Assembly: GCA_947626605.1 (NCBI GenBank)
Contig: CANQSV010000001.1
Span: forward strand, 45,018-109,017
Length of the DNA: 64,000 nucleotides
Source of the DNA: an uncultured Clostridia bacterium
GTDB lineage: Bacteria > Bacillota > Clostridia > TANB77 > CAG-508
Reading direction: 5' to 3'
In this document: positions 1 to 13,495 of the stretch, in pieces
How the letters are laid out: every line of letters begins with the position of its first letter
Numbering within the stretch: the stretch's first letter is position 1
Position numbers and translations under genes: made by a program
Notes under the pieces: generated by a model
Database searches by the model: none
The model's input: only the letters and a program-made list of their open reading frames with translations
What the model was told of the DNA's origin: nothing

Positions 1-111
1 AGAGGTTGCTGCGGTGGCGGTTTCGGTTTTGGAGGAGATTGCTGTTGGATAATCATTGTCTTAATTTTAATCTGCTGTTGTTGTGGTGGTAATAACAATG
101 GTTGTTGTTAA
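1..111 (+). CDS. 3' end of a small Cys/Gly-rich hydrophobic protein (5' end outside window)
   Basis: Frame 1 reads RGCCGGGFGFGGDCCWIIIVLILICCCCGGNNNGCC then TAA; not in the ORF track because it is short and truncated. Confidence 0.6.
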   Translation, partial: RGCCGGGFGFGGDCCWIIIVLILICCCCGGNNNGCC

Positions 112-123
112 GATAGGTATTAA

Positions 124-159
124 AAAGAATCCTAAATAGTTTTCTATTTAGGATTCTTT
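124..159. terminator. Bidirectional intrinsic terminator between convergent genes
   Basis: AAAGAATCCTAAATAG-TTTT-CTATTTAGGATTCTTT, with T-run on + and A-run upstream. Confidence 0.85.
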
Positions 160-170
160 TTTATTATTTT

Positions 171-1823
<1,653 letters not shown>

Positions 1824-1860
1824 CTAGAATAAAGTTTTAATAAAACTTTTTATTTTATAA

Positions 1861-2169
<309 letters not shown>

Positions 2170-2176
2170 CTAAAAA

Positions 2177-2227
2177 GCGGATTCACAAATTATAATTAAC
2201 AAGTTATTAATAATTTGTAATATTCGC
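2177..2227 (-). promoter_or_regulatory. T-tailed hairpin element, copy A (5' of groES)
   Basis: ACAAATTATAATTAAC-aa-GTTATTAATAATTTGT core with outer GCGGAT/ATTCGC; on the minus strand followed by TTTTT; matches copies at 37111 and 50819. Confidence 0.6.
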
Positions 2228-2258
2228 ATAATTATATCGTATAATATACGACACAAAA

Positions 2259-2285
2259 TTAGCAGTCTTCACATTAGACTGCTAA
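2259..2285. promoter_or_regulatory. Variant CIRCE (HrcA operator) upstream of groESL
   Basis: TTAGCAGTC-N9-GACTGCTAA; canonical CIRCE is TTAGCACTC-N9-GAGTGCTAA. Confidence 0.8.
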
Positions 2286-2348
2286 TACTTTATACCTTTT
2301 TTTTCCAAAAGTCAATACTATTTATTAATTTTAATTTTCATTTTTAAT

Positions 2349-2744
2349 CTATTTCTTTATATTTACTCCTGCTACTCCACCAATAATTCCTGAGGTTATT
2401 CCTAAAGCTATCAACATTACAGAACTTATAGTTAGTATGAAATTACCATTTAGCATACTCGATAAAGAATATATTAGGACCATATATATTAATCCAATTG
2501 AAGCTCCTAATATTATTCCACTTTTGCGTACACTTGACATTGTTCCTGCAAATATACTTATAGAAGTTATAATAAATATACTTGGACCTATTACATTTTC
2601 ACTTATATTAGTCTTCACTAATATAAACGCAATTAACATTATTAAGAAAATTGTTATAATAAAACTTTTTATAACACCTGAAAAAATATTTTTAATTATC
2701 TTGTCATTTTTTAAGTTATCAATATTTTTAGTCATAAAATTCAC
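2349..2744 (-). CDS. TIGR04086-like small membrane protein
   Basis: 131 aa with four hydrophobic segments and a Gly-rich C-terminal helix. Confidence 0.5.
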   Translation of the reverse strand: MNFMTKNIDNLKNDKIIKNIFSGVIKSFIITIFLIMLIAFILVKTNISENVIGPSIFIITSISIFAGTMSSVRKSGIILGASIGLIYMVLIYSLSSMLNGNFILTISSVMLIALGITSGIIGGVAGVNIKK

Positions 2745-2798
2745 CTCTTTAATTATTTGGTAAATTTTATGACTAATTTTATTTTTTAGAACTATATA

Positions 2799-4178
2799 TT
2801 AAAAATCCCATGGATTCTGTCCCTCATTACCTGTTTTATATTCTTCAGCTCCATTATCAGATAAAAGTTGAACAATATCATATTTTTTTTCAGCTGATTC
2901 TAAATATGCTCTTTTTTCACCAGTCTCATTCGAATAATAAATTGATGAGATAACAAAATCAATTATTAACCTTCCTTTCCAATTTACTAATCCATACTGA
3001 TTATCTTTTTTCAATACAATTATTCCATACTCTTTAATTACAATTATGTTCTCTTGACCTAATTGTCGTTGTACTGTATCACAACCTATTTGATCATATT
3101 CAATTGGTATAACTATCTCTCCATTTGTATTTATTAATCCCCATTTTTGACTTTTTTGAACAGGAATTAATTTATCAATAATGAAATAATTATTATTTAT
3201 TTCATACTTTGATTTATCTATTCCAATTTTATCATAATCCATACCAGTAATATTCTTTCCATCAAAGTTTACTAACCCAAATTTTCCATTTAAAGAAACT
3301 TCATATAATTGATTAGTTTTATCAATTAAATTGATTGTATCATATAAATTGTTTATAACTATAGCTGGTTGATTATTCTCAATTCTCCATACTCCCATTT
3401 TTCCAGTAGCATCAGTTACTGTGAAAAAATTAGTATATTCATCATAGTTTATTTTTTTATACTTAACACCTAGTATTTCATTCCCATTCGAATTTATAAT
3501 TCCACAATTTTTATTTTCGTCCTCCACAATAATCCAGTCTTTTAACATAGATTTCTTGTCTTCAATAGATTGTTCACTATATAAACTTAGATTAAATTTT
3601 TTAGCAACTTCTGCCATTTGATTTTCTATATTATCTAAAGTATATATTTCCATTCTTTGATCATTTTCATCATACTGTAGTAATAGATTACAAGCTATAC
3701 TTAATCCCTCATCTGAAACATACAATTTACCATTAATATTTTTCACAGGATTTTTTATTTGATATCTTTTATATTCGTTATCTTTTTTATCTACTTCTAA
3801 TTTATAAATTTCGTTACTCATCTCAAAAAATGATGCTGTTTCATAATTGTTTTTTACATAACATTTATCTGTATCCTCTGTTGTCACTTTATATTCACCA
3901 TTATATACTTCATACCCTATAACTTTTGCAATATCTTTTATAGGAAAATATATTGTATTGCCGTCTACAATAAGATCTTCTATTTTTATTTTATCTGTTT
4001 TTTGTCCATTTATCTTTACTATAGACTTGTTATTATTAGCTTCTTCCTTTAAAAACATTAATATAATTAAAGCAAAAACACTTAATAATGCTACAATTCC
4101 TATTGAAATTAAAAGTAATTTACTTTTTTTAGCTAAATCTATCGTTTTTTCGTTTTCATTGCGGTCTAGTAAATTCAT
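2799..4178 (-). CDS. Membrane-anchored WG-repeat protein with stalk (copper amine oxidase N-terminal-like) domain
   Basis: N-terminal TM segment; repeats such as FGLVNFDGK, WGLINTNGEIVIPIEYDQIG, YGLVNWKGRLI. Confidence 0.75.
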   Translation of the reverse strand: MNLLDRNENEKTIDLAKKSKLLLISIGIVALLSVFALIILMFLKEEANNNKSIVKINGQKTDKIKIEDLIVDGNTIYFPIKDIAKVIGYEVYNGEYKVTTEDTDKCYVKNNYETASFFEMSNEIYKLEVDKKDNEYKRYQIKNPVKNINGKLYVSDEGLSIACNLLLQYDENDQRMEIYTLDNIENQMAEVAKKFNLSLYSEQSIEDKKSMLKDWIIVEDENKNCGIINSNGNEILGVKYKKINYDEYTNFFTVTDATGKMGVWRIENNQPAIVINNLYDTINLIDKTNQLYEVSLNGKFGLVNFDGKNITGMDYDKIGIDKSKYEINNNYFIIDKLIPVQKSQKWGLINTNGEIVIPIEYDQIGCDTVQRQLGQENIIVIKEYGIIVLKKDNQYGLVNWKGRLIIDFVISSIYYSNETGEKRAYLESAEKKYDIVQLLSDNGAEEYKTGNEGQNPWDF

Positions 4179-4187
4179 TTGTACCTC

Positions 4188-6352
<2,165 letters not shown>

Positions 6353-6431
6353 AACTTATCCTTCTTCCAATTTTTTAAATCATAATACATATATTATACT
6401 AAATTTCTGCCCACAAGACAATAGTTTTTTT

Positions 6432-6788
6432 TTATTCTGCATCATTTATATTTTGTATTAACTCGTTACATTCTTTCCAATCCACTGCAATAACATTTTC
6501 ATATTCCTTCTCAAGTTTAGTGGCAATTTTTAATGTATCATCACTTGAATTTAAATCAGCAATTATTATATTGCTGATTATTTCTTCTTTTCCATATAAA
6601 ATTCTAAATAAAATGCTTCTTACAACTCCTTCTATTTTATCTTCTTGATTCTTTACTGCTAAAATAAAATACATTTTATCTGCTTTAAAGTTAGCATATG
6701 TATGTGCATATTTTATAGTTTTTATAACTTCTATAAAACCATATAATGCAAAAATCCAAATAATAGTTTCTTTAATAAATTCTAACAT
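6432..6788 (-). CDS. Small membrane protein with a glycosyltransferase-like fragment, function unknown
   Basis: Start MLEFIKET has a good RBS; ORF track extends to 6881; IIADLNSSDDTLKIATKL resembles a GT-A segment. Confidence 0.5.
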   Translation of the reverse strand: MLEFIKETIIWIFALYGFIEVIKTIKYAHTYANFKADKMYFILAVKNQEDKIEGVVRSILFRILYGKEEIISNIIIADLNSSDDTLKIATKLEKEYENVIAVDWKECNELIQNINDAE

Positions 6789-7022
6789 GAATATTTCTCC
6801 TTTATATTCAAATGCTATAATAGATATAATATGTTTTATCTTTATGAATGTTAATGCACAAAATGAAAAATTTTTAATCATTATTTAACTATTTTGCATA
6901 AAAAAAATATCTATATACAGTTAAATTTTACTTTATTAATTACTACAAAATATATAAGTAAATCTATTTACAAAGTAATTTCACTGTAATATAATAATTC
7001 TGCAAATTAGGAGGTATTATTT

Positions 7023-9257
7023 ATGGATTTTAAAGAATGGAATAATTTTAATAGAGGAAACTGGTCAAAAGAAATAAATGTAAGAGACTTTATTCAAAAA
7101 AATTATACTCCTTACACAGGTGATGACTCTTTCCTAAGTAATGTTTCTGAAAAGACTTCAAAACTTTGGAATAAAGTTTTAGAGCTTTATAAAAAAGAAA
7201 AAGAAAACAATGGTGTTTTAGATGTTGACAATGAAACTATTTCAACAATTTCTAGTCATAATGCAGGTTATATTGATAAAAATTTAGAAGAAATTGTTGG
7301 ACTTCAAACAGATGCACCTTTAAAAAGAGCAATCATGCCTTTTGGTGGTATAAAAATTGTTAAAAAATCTTGTCAAGCATATGGAAAAGATACCACTCCA
7401 GAAATAGATTATATTTTTAACAATATTCGTAGAACTCATAATGATGGTGTTTTTAGTGTATACACTAAAGATATCCGTGCAGCTAGATCATCACATCTAA
7501 TAACTGGTCTACCTGATGGATATGGTAGAGGACGTATAATCGGTGATTATAGAAGAGTTGCTTTATATGGTATTGATGAATTAATTGAACATAAAAAAAC
7601 TGCACTAGAATCATTAAGTATGAACAGCTTTTCTGAGGAAATAATAAGAAAAAGAGAAGAAATGCATGATCAAATTTTAGCTTTAGAAGAATTAAAAGTT
7701 ATGGCTTCTAAATATGGTATCGATATTTCTAGACCTGCAGGAACTGCAAAAGAAGCAGTTCAATGGACTTATTTTGCATATTTAGGTGCAATCAAAGAAC
7801 AAAATGGTGCTGCTATGAGTTTAGGTAGAGTTTCTACTTTCTTAGATATATATTTTGAAAGAGATTTAAAAGCTGGTATCATAACAGAAGAACAAGCACA
7901 AGAAATTATGGATCATTTTATTATGAAATTAAGAATGGTTAGATTTTTAAGAACTCCTGAATATGATGAACTATTCAGTGGTGACCCTGTGTGGGTTACA
8001 GAATCTCTAGGTGGTATGGGGGTTGATGGAAGAACTTTAGTTACTAAAAATACTTTCAGAACACTTCATACTCTTACAACTTTAGGACCTGCTCCAGAAC
8101 CAAATATGACTATACTTTGGTCAAGATATCTACCTGAAAATTTCAAAAGATTTGCTACTTCCCTATCTATTAAAACTTCATCAATACAATATGAGAATGA
8201 TGATTTAATGAGAACTTACTGGGGAGATGATTATGGAATTGCTTGTTGTGTTTCAGCAATGCGAATTGGTAAACAAATGCAATTTTTCGGAGCAAGATGT
8301 AATTTAGCAAAAACTTTACTTTACTCAATAAATGGTGGTAAAGATGAAATATCAGGAAAACAAATAACTCAAAAATTTGAACCTATCACTTCTGAATATT
8401 TAAATTATGATGAAGTAATGGAAAAATTTGATATAATGATGAACTATGTTTCTAGAATATATATTAAAGCATTAAATGCTATTCATTATATGCATGATAA
8501 ATATAATTATGAAAAATTAGAAATGGCTCTACATGATGATGAAATCTTTAGAACTATGGCAACCGGAATTGCTGGTCTTTCTGTTGTTGCAGATTCCCTT
8601 TCTGCAATTAAGTATGCTAAAGTAAAAACTATTCGTAATGAAAATGGACTAGTTGTCGATTACGAAATTGAAGGAGATTTTCCTAAATACGGAAATGATG
8701 ATGATAGAGTTGATGACATAGCTGTAGATGTTGTAAAAAGATTTCTTGGTAAATTAAAGAATCACACAACATATAGAAATTCAAAAACAACTATGTCTAT
8801 ATTAACAATTACTTCTAACGTTGTTTACGGAAAGCATACTGGAAATACTCCAGACGGAAGAAAAGCTGGTGAGCCTTTCGGTCCTGGTGCTAACCCTATG
8901 CATGGTAGAGATAAAAATGGTGCTTTAGCTGTAATGAATTCTGTTGCAAAATTGCCTTACTCATATGCAGAAGACGGAATTTCATATACATTCTCAATAA
9001 CTCCTAAAGCTCTTGGAAAAGATGAAAATTCAAGAATAAATAATTTAATAACAATGTTGGATGGATATTTTATCCAAGAAGGTCACCATATCAATGTAAA
9101 TGTTTTTGATAGAGCTCTTCTAGAAGATGCAATGGAACATCCAGAAAAATATCCTCAACTTACTATTCGTGTATCTGGTTATGCTGTAAACTTTACAAAA
9201 CTAACTAGAGAACAACAATTAGATGTTATTAATAGAACTATCCACGAAAAAATTTAA
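7023..9257 (+). CDS. pflB: Formate acetyltransferase (pyruvate formate-lyase)
   Basis: 744 aa; GIACCVSAM active-site cysteines; C-terminal glycyl radical motif RVSGYAVNF. Confidence 0.98.
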   Translation: MDFKEWNNFNRGNWSKEINVRDFIQKNYTPYTGDDSFLSNVSEKTSKLWNKVLELYKKEKENNGVLDVDNETISTISSHNAGYIDKNLEEIVGLQTDAPLKRAIMPFGGIKIVKKSCQAYGKDTTPEIDYIFNNIRRTHNDGVFSVYTKDIRAARSSHLITGLPDGYGRGRIIGDYRRVALYGIDELIEHKKTALESLSMNSFSEEIIRKREEMHDQILALEELKVMASKYGIDISRPAGTAKEAVQWTYFAYLGAIKEQNGAAMSLGRVSTFLDIYFERDLKAGIITEEQAQEIMDHFIMKLRMVRFLRTPEYDELFSGDPVWVTESLGGMGVDGRTLVTKNTFRTLHTLTTLGPAPEPNMTILWSRYLPENFKRFATSLSIKTSSIQYENDDLMRTYWGDDYGIACCVSAMRIGKQMQFFGARCNLAKTLLYSINGGKDEISGKQITQKFEPITSEYLNYDEVMEKFDIMMNYVSRIYIKALNAIHYMHDKYNYEKLEMALHDDEIFRTMATGIAGLSVVADSLSAIKYAKVKTIRNENGLVVDYEIEGDFPKYGNDDDRVDDIAVDVVKRFLGKLKNHTTYRNSKTTMSILTITSNVVYGKHTGNTPDGRKAGEPFGPGANPMHGRDKNGALAVMNSVAKLPYSYAEDGISYTFSITPKALGKDENSRINNLITMLDGYFIQEGHHINVNVFDRALLEDAMEHPEKYPQLTIRVSGYAVNFTKLTREQQLDVINRTIHEKI

Positions 9258-9339
9258 AACCTTATAAATTATCAATATATTAAATATCAGGCGGTCAATT
9301 GGTCGCCTGTATCTAAAAATTTAAAAAATAGGAGATTTT

Positions 9340-10062
9340 ATGGATAACAAAATTTTAGGAAATATACATTCTTTTGAAAGTTTTGGTACTGTTGATGGTC
9401 CAGGTGTAAGATTTGTAATATTCATGCAAGGTTGTTCCCTATCTTGTAAATATTGCCATAATCGAGATACATGGGAATTAAATAAAGGTACAAGATATTC
9501 TGTTGATGAAGTTCTAAATAGAATATTAAAATATAAGAACTATATTTTACCATCAGGTGGCGTAACAGCTACTGGTGGTGAGCCTTTACTTCAAGTCAAA
9601 TTCTTAATTGAGCTTTTTTCTAAATTAAAAGCACTTGGAATCCATACTGCAATAGACACTTCTGGTATGTTCGATTTAACAGAAGATATAAAACATCTAT
9701 TAACTTTAACTGATTTAGTACTTTTAGATATAAAGCATATAGATGATGAAAAGTGCAAAGAATTAGTTGGTCATTCTAATATTAAAGAATTAGAATTTGC
9801 AAAATATCTTAGTGATAATAATATCCCTATTTGGATTAGGCAAGTAATCATTCCAGGAATAACAGATGATGAAAATGATTTGAAAAAATTAAAAGAATTT
9901 ATATCATCATTAAAAACTGTTGAAAAAATAGAACTTTTCCCATATCATGAAATGGGTAAATACAAATGGGAAAATCTTGGTTTAAAATATGAATTAGAAG
10001 GCATTAGACCTGCTAATAATTCTGATATAGAACGTGCCAAAAAAATTTTGGGATTACAATAA
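9340..10062 (+). CDS. pflA: Pyruvate formate-lyase activating enzyme (radical SAM)
   Basis: CSLSCKYCHNRDTW CxxxCxxC motif; directly after pflB. Confidence 0.97.
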   Translation: MDNKILGNIHSFESFGTVDGPGVRFVIFMQGCSLSCKYCHNRDTWELNKGTRYSVDEVLNRILKYKNYILPSGGVTATGGEPLLQVKFLIELFSKLKALGIHTAIDTSGMFDLTEDIKHLLTLTDLVLLDIKHIDDEKCKELVGHSNIKELEFAKYLSDNNIPIWIRQVIIPGITDDENDLKKLKEFISSLKTVEKIELFPYHEMGKYKWENLGLKYELEGIRPANNSDIERAKKILGLQ

Positions 10063-10067
10063 GGAAG

Positions 10068-10920
10068 TTATTTTAAAACTTCCTTAATTTTATCCATATT
10101 TTCAATTGCAGTTTTATATCCAAATTTAAAACACAAATCCATTTTACTTAAATCCAATAAACCTGTTCCATCTGTAGAAACTTTTAAAACAAAATCACTA
10201 GAATTTAAATTTTTTTCAAATATTTTATCTCCCATAATATCAACTGTTTTCATTATTATATCCATTATATTACTCTTTTGATTAATTTTGTCACTTTCAA
10301 AACTAATTGCAATTACTTTATCTGCTCCCTGCTTCCTCACTTCTTCAACTGGAATATTATCCAAAATACCTCCGTCCATAAATGCATATTTATCATATTC
10401 AAAAGGACAAAAAACAGCTGAAAAGCTACTACTTGCTCTCACAGCTTTTCCAACTGATATATTTGTTATATACTTTTCATCTTGATTAATACCTAACATC
10501 CCATTTGTAAATACATATTCTTTCTCACTTATTAAATCTACTGTAGGAATTACAATAGGCATTTTTATATCATTTAAATTTTTAATTCCTTTTTTTCCTG
10601 CAAGTTTATCACATACTTCTTCGAGTCTTTGATTTGATCTCAACCCTTTAATTCTTATCTCTTTATTCCTCATATAGTTAGTAATTCCCATTATTATTGG
10701 TCCACTATTAATAGTTGCAATTTCTTTTGCATGTTTTTTGAATAATGAATATATTTCATCTGGAGAATATCCCATTGCATATAAAGCTGAAACCATGCTA
10801 CCTGAGCTTGTTCCACCTATTATATCTATTTTTATATTATTCTCTTCCAAAGCCTTTAAAACTCCTGCATGCGCTACTCCTCTAATACCTCCGACCAGAT
10901 AAAGCCAGACCTATAGTCAT
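10068..10920 (-). pseudogene. Patatin-like phospholipase with an apparent 1-nt frameshift in the GGGxRG motif
   Basis: Removing one base near 10893 gives [42 protein letters not shown]; as written, a stop follows S-G-R-R-Y. Could be a sequencing error. Confidence 0.8.
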
Positions 10921-11078
10921 CTAACAACACCTCTTGATTATTTACCAATTATATATTTCTATTATTTTCAATTAAAGAATTTTTATTCAGTAAATAACTG
11001 TAGTTTTGTTATTCTGCTTTTTGTATGTAATAACAAAAAAAGATGAATTATTAAAATTTAATAATTCATCCATTTTTA

Positions 11079-11363
11079 TTAATCATTTGCTGAATATGGT
11101 AATATAGCAATATGTCTAGCTCTCTTAACAGCTAAAGTAATATCTCTTTGATGTTTTGCACAAGCTCCTGTTGCTCTTCTTGGTAAGATTTTTCCTTTTT
11201 CATTAATGAACTTTCTTAATTGTTCTGGATTTTTATAATCTAAAACAAAATTCTTATCGCTACATAAAGCACAAACTTTTTTTCTTACTTTTCTGAATTT
11301 TGGATTATAATCCTCATCATTATTTCTATTATTTCTTCTATTATTTTGCTTTTTGTCTGCCAT
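11079..11363 (-). CDS. rpsR: 30S ribosomal protein S18
   Basis: [45 protein letters not shown]. Confidence 0.97.
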   Translation of the reverse strand: MADKKQNNRRNNRNNDEDYNPKFRKVRKKVCALCSDKNFVLDYKNPEQLRKFINEKGKILPRRATGACAKHQRDITLAVKRARHIAILPYSAND

Positions 11364-11391
11364 TGTTCTCCCCCATTTCTATTAATATTTT

Positions 11392-11820
11392 TTAGAATGG
11401 TAAATCATCATCAGCTGTTGTTTCAAATTCTGATGAAGCACTATCTCCTGCAACACTTCCAAAAGTATTTTCGAAAGTGTTTCCTCCTGCTTCTCCATCT
11501 CTTTTAGAATCTGCAAAATATGCTTCTTCAGCTACAACCTCTGTTGCATAATGTTTTTGACCATTTTCGTCATCCCAATTTCTTGTTTGAATTCTTCCTA
11601 TAACACCTACTTGTTGACCTTTTTTAAAGTATTTGCTACAGAATTCTCCTTGTTTACTCCAAGCAACCACATTTATAAAATCAGCTTGTCTTTCTTCTCC
11701 TTGCTTTGCAAATCTTCTATTTACTGCTAAAGTAAAACTTGCAACTAATGTATTATTAGTTTGAGTATATCTAACTTCTGGATCTCTTGTTAGTCTTCCC
11801 ATTAACACTACTTTATTCAT
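11392..11820 (-). CDS. ssb: Single-stranded DNA-binding protein
   Basis: MNKVVLMGRLTRDPEVRYTQ; acidic DDDLPF tail. Confidence 0.97.
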   Translation of the reverse strand: MNKVVLMGRLTRDPEVRYTQTNNTLVASFTLAVNRRFAKQGEERQADFINVVAWSKQGEFCSKYFKKGQQVGVIGRIQTRNWDDENGQKHYATEVVAEEAYFADSKRDGEAGGNTFENTFGSVAGDSASSEFETTADDDLPF

Positions 11821-11867
11821 ATATTACCTCCTAAATTTTATAAATATAGTCCCTTTATTTTCTATTT

Positions 11868-12152
11868 TTAGTCTTCTTTACGAACAACTATAAATTTAAT
11901 AATTTCATCAGTGATTCTATAATTTCTTTCTAGTTCTGCTACTAGAGTTGGTTTTGCTTCAAAGTTAAATAAAACATAAAAACCTTCTTGGAATTTTTTG
12001 ATTTCGTATGCTAATTTTCTTTTTCCCATTTCTTCAACTGATTCAACTTTTCCTTCATTATTAATTATATCGCTGAATTTTGTTATTAGGTTTTTAATAC
12101 CTTCTTCTTCAACAACTGGACTAATAATGATAACACTTTCGTATTTATTCAT
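11868..12152 (-). CDS. rpsF: 30S ribosomal protein S6
   Basis: MNKYESVIIISP...; rpsF-ssb-rpsR order. Confidence 0.95.
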   Translation of the reverse strand: MNKYESVIIISPVVEEEGIKNLITKFSDIINNEGKVESVEEMGKRKLAYEIKKFQEGFYVLFNFEAKPTLVAELERNYRITDEIIKFIVVRKED

Positions 12153-12300
12153 TATATTTCACCTCCTCATGGATATATAACCCACACTTTTATGTGTGAG
12201 TAAGGAATTGTATTCCAAACTTGCATTATTATAACACAGTTATACAGTATTTTCAAGAGCAAAGTATAAAATAAATTGATATTTAAATAAATTATAATAA

Positions 12301-13263
12301 TTATGAGTTAAATAAAATTACCATATATGTTACATACATGAATAAATATGTAATTCCGTTAATTCTACTCATCTTATTTTTAGGAGGCATCAAAGGGAAC
12401 AATGACAATATTACTGTTGAAATAATTAGTATAATCATCTCCATATTGTATGCTACGTTATATATTATAGGACTTATAAAAGCTGAAACACCAATTATAA
12501 GTAACATATTAAAAATATTTGACCCAATAATATTTCCTATAGCTATATCACTATTACCTTTAATCGCAGCTGTAACACTAGTAACTAATTCTGGTAAACT
12601 TGTTCCTATAGCTAAGATTGTTAGGCTTATTATCTTCTCGCTTATATTAAAATGTTGTGCTATTAATACCGAATTATCAACAGTTACATCTCCTCCTATT
12701 TTTAATCCTATTATTCCTAAAATAATGTATAGAATATCTATTAATATAGATCTTTGTTTTTTATATTCAATTATCTCTTCATTATCTGCATCTTTGCTAT
12801 CAAACTTTTCGCCTTTTATTCCCATGAAAATTGTATATCCAATAAACATTAAGAATAAAGCAATTAAAATAAAAGACTCTTTTCTTGTTATACCCAATCC
12901 TGTATTACACAATATCATGAAGATAATTGTAATTCCTAAACACATTGGAATCTCGATTAATCTAGTTTCTCTCTGAAACTTCACAGATTTAATTACTGTG
13001 GATAATCCTAATATTAACAATAGATTACATATATTACTACCAACTACATTGCCTATAGCCATATCTGCATAACCTTCCATTGCAGAAGTAATACTAACAA
13101 ATAACTCTGGCATAGAAGTACCTATCGAAACAATAGTTAATCCAATAATTATCTCAGGAATATGAAATCTTTTAGCAACACTACTTGAACCCTCAACCAA
13201 GAAATCTGCACCCTTAATAAGTAATACAAAACCCAAAACAATTAAAAGTCCTGATAGCACCAT
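12301..13263 (-). CDS. Calcium/sodium antiporter (CaCA family)
   Basis: Two alpha repeats: GLTIVSIGTSMPELFVSI and SLTILAIGTSLPELVTSV. Confidence 0.92.
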   Translation of the reverse strand: MVLSGLLIVLGFVLLIKGADFLVEGSSSVAKRFHIPEIIIGLTIVSIGTSMPELFVSITSAMEGYADMAIGNVVGSNICNLLLILGLSTVIKSVKFQRETRLIEIPMCLGITIIFMILCNTGLGITRKESFILIALFLMFIGYTIFMGIKGEKFDSKDADNEEIIEYKKQRSILIDILYIILGIIGLKIGGDVTVDNSVLIAQHFNISEKIISLTILAIGTSLPELVTSVTAAIKGNSDIAIGNIIGSNIFNMLLIIGVSAFISPIIYNVAYNMEMIILIISTVILSLFPLMPPKNKMSRINGITYLFMYVTYMVILFNS

Positions 13264-13465
13264 TTGTTAATCCCCCTTATTTCTATAAAAAACATGTCTT
13301 TCAAGTTTATAATTATACAACATATTTTAAAATTTGGCAAGGAAATTTATTTTGACAAAAATTTGCATTTATTAACATCTCTACCGTTGTATTTTGTGCG
13401 GGTCGTCGGTGCTGAGGCTGTTAAGGCTTTGCCTGTATTATTCACTATTCATTATTCATTAAAAC

Positions 13466-13495
13466 AAGGGAGATTTCTCTCCCTTGTTTTTCTAA
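13466..13495. terminator. Intrinsic terminator of the adhesin gene
   Basis: AAACAAGGGAGA-TTTC-TCTCCCTTGTTTT palindrome with A/T tails. Confidence 0.8.
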
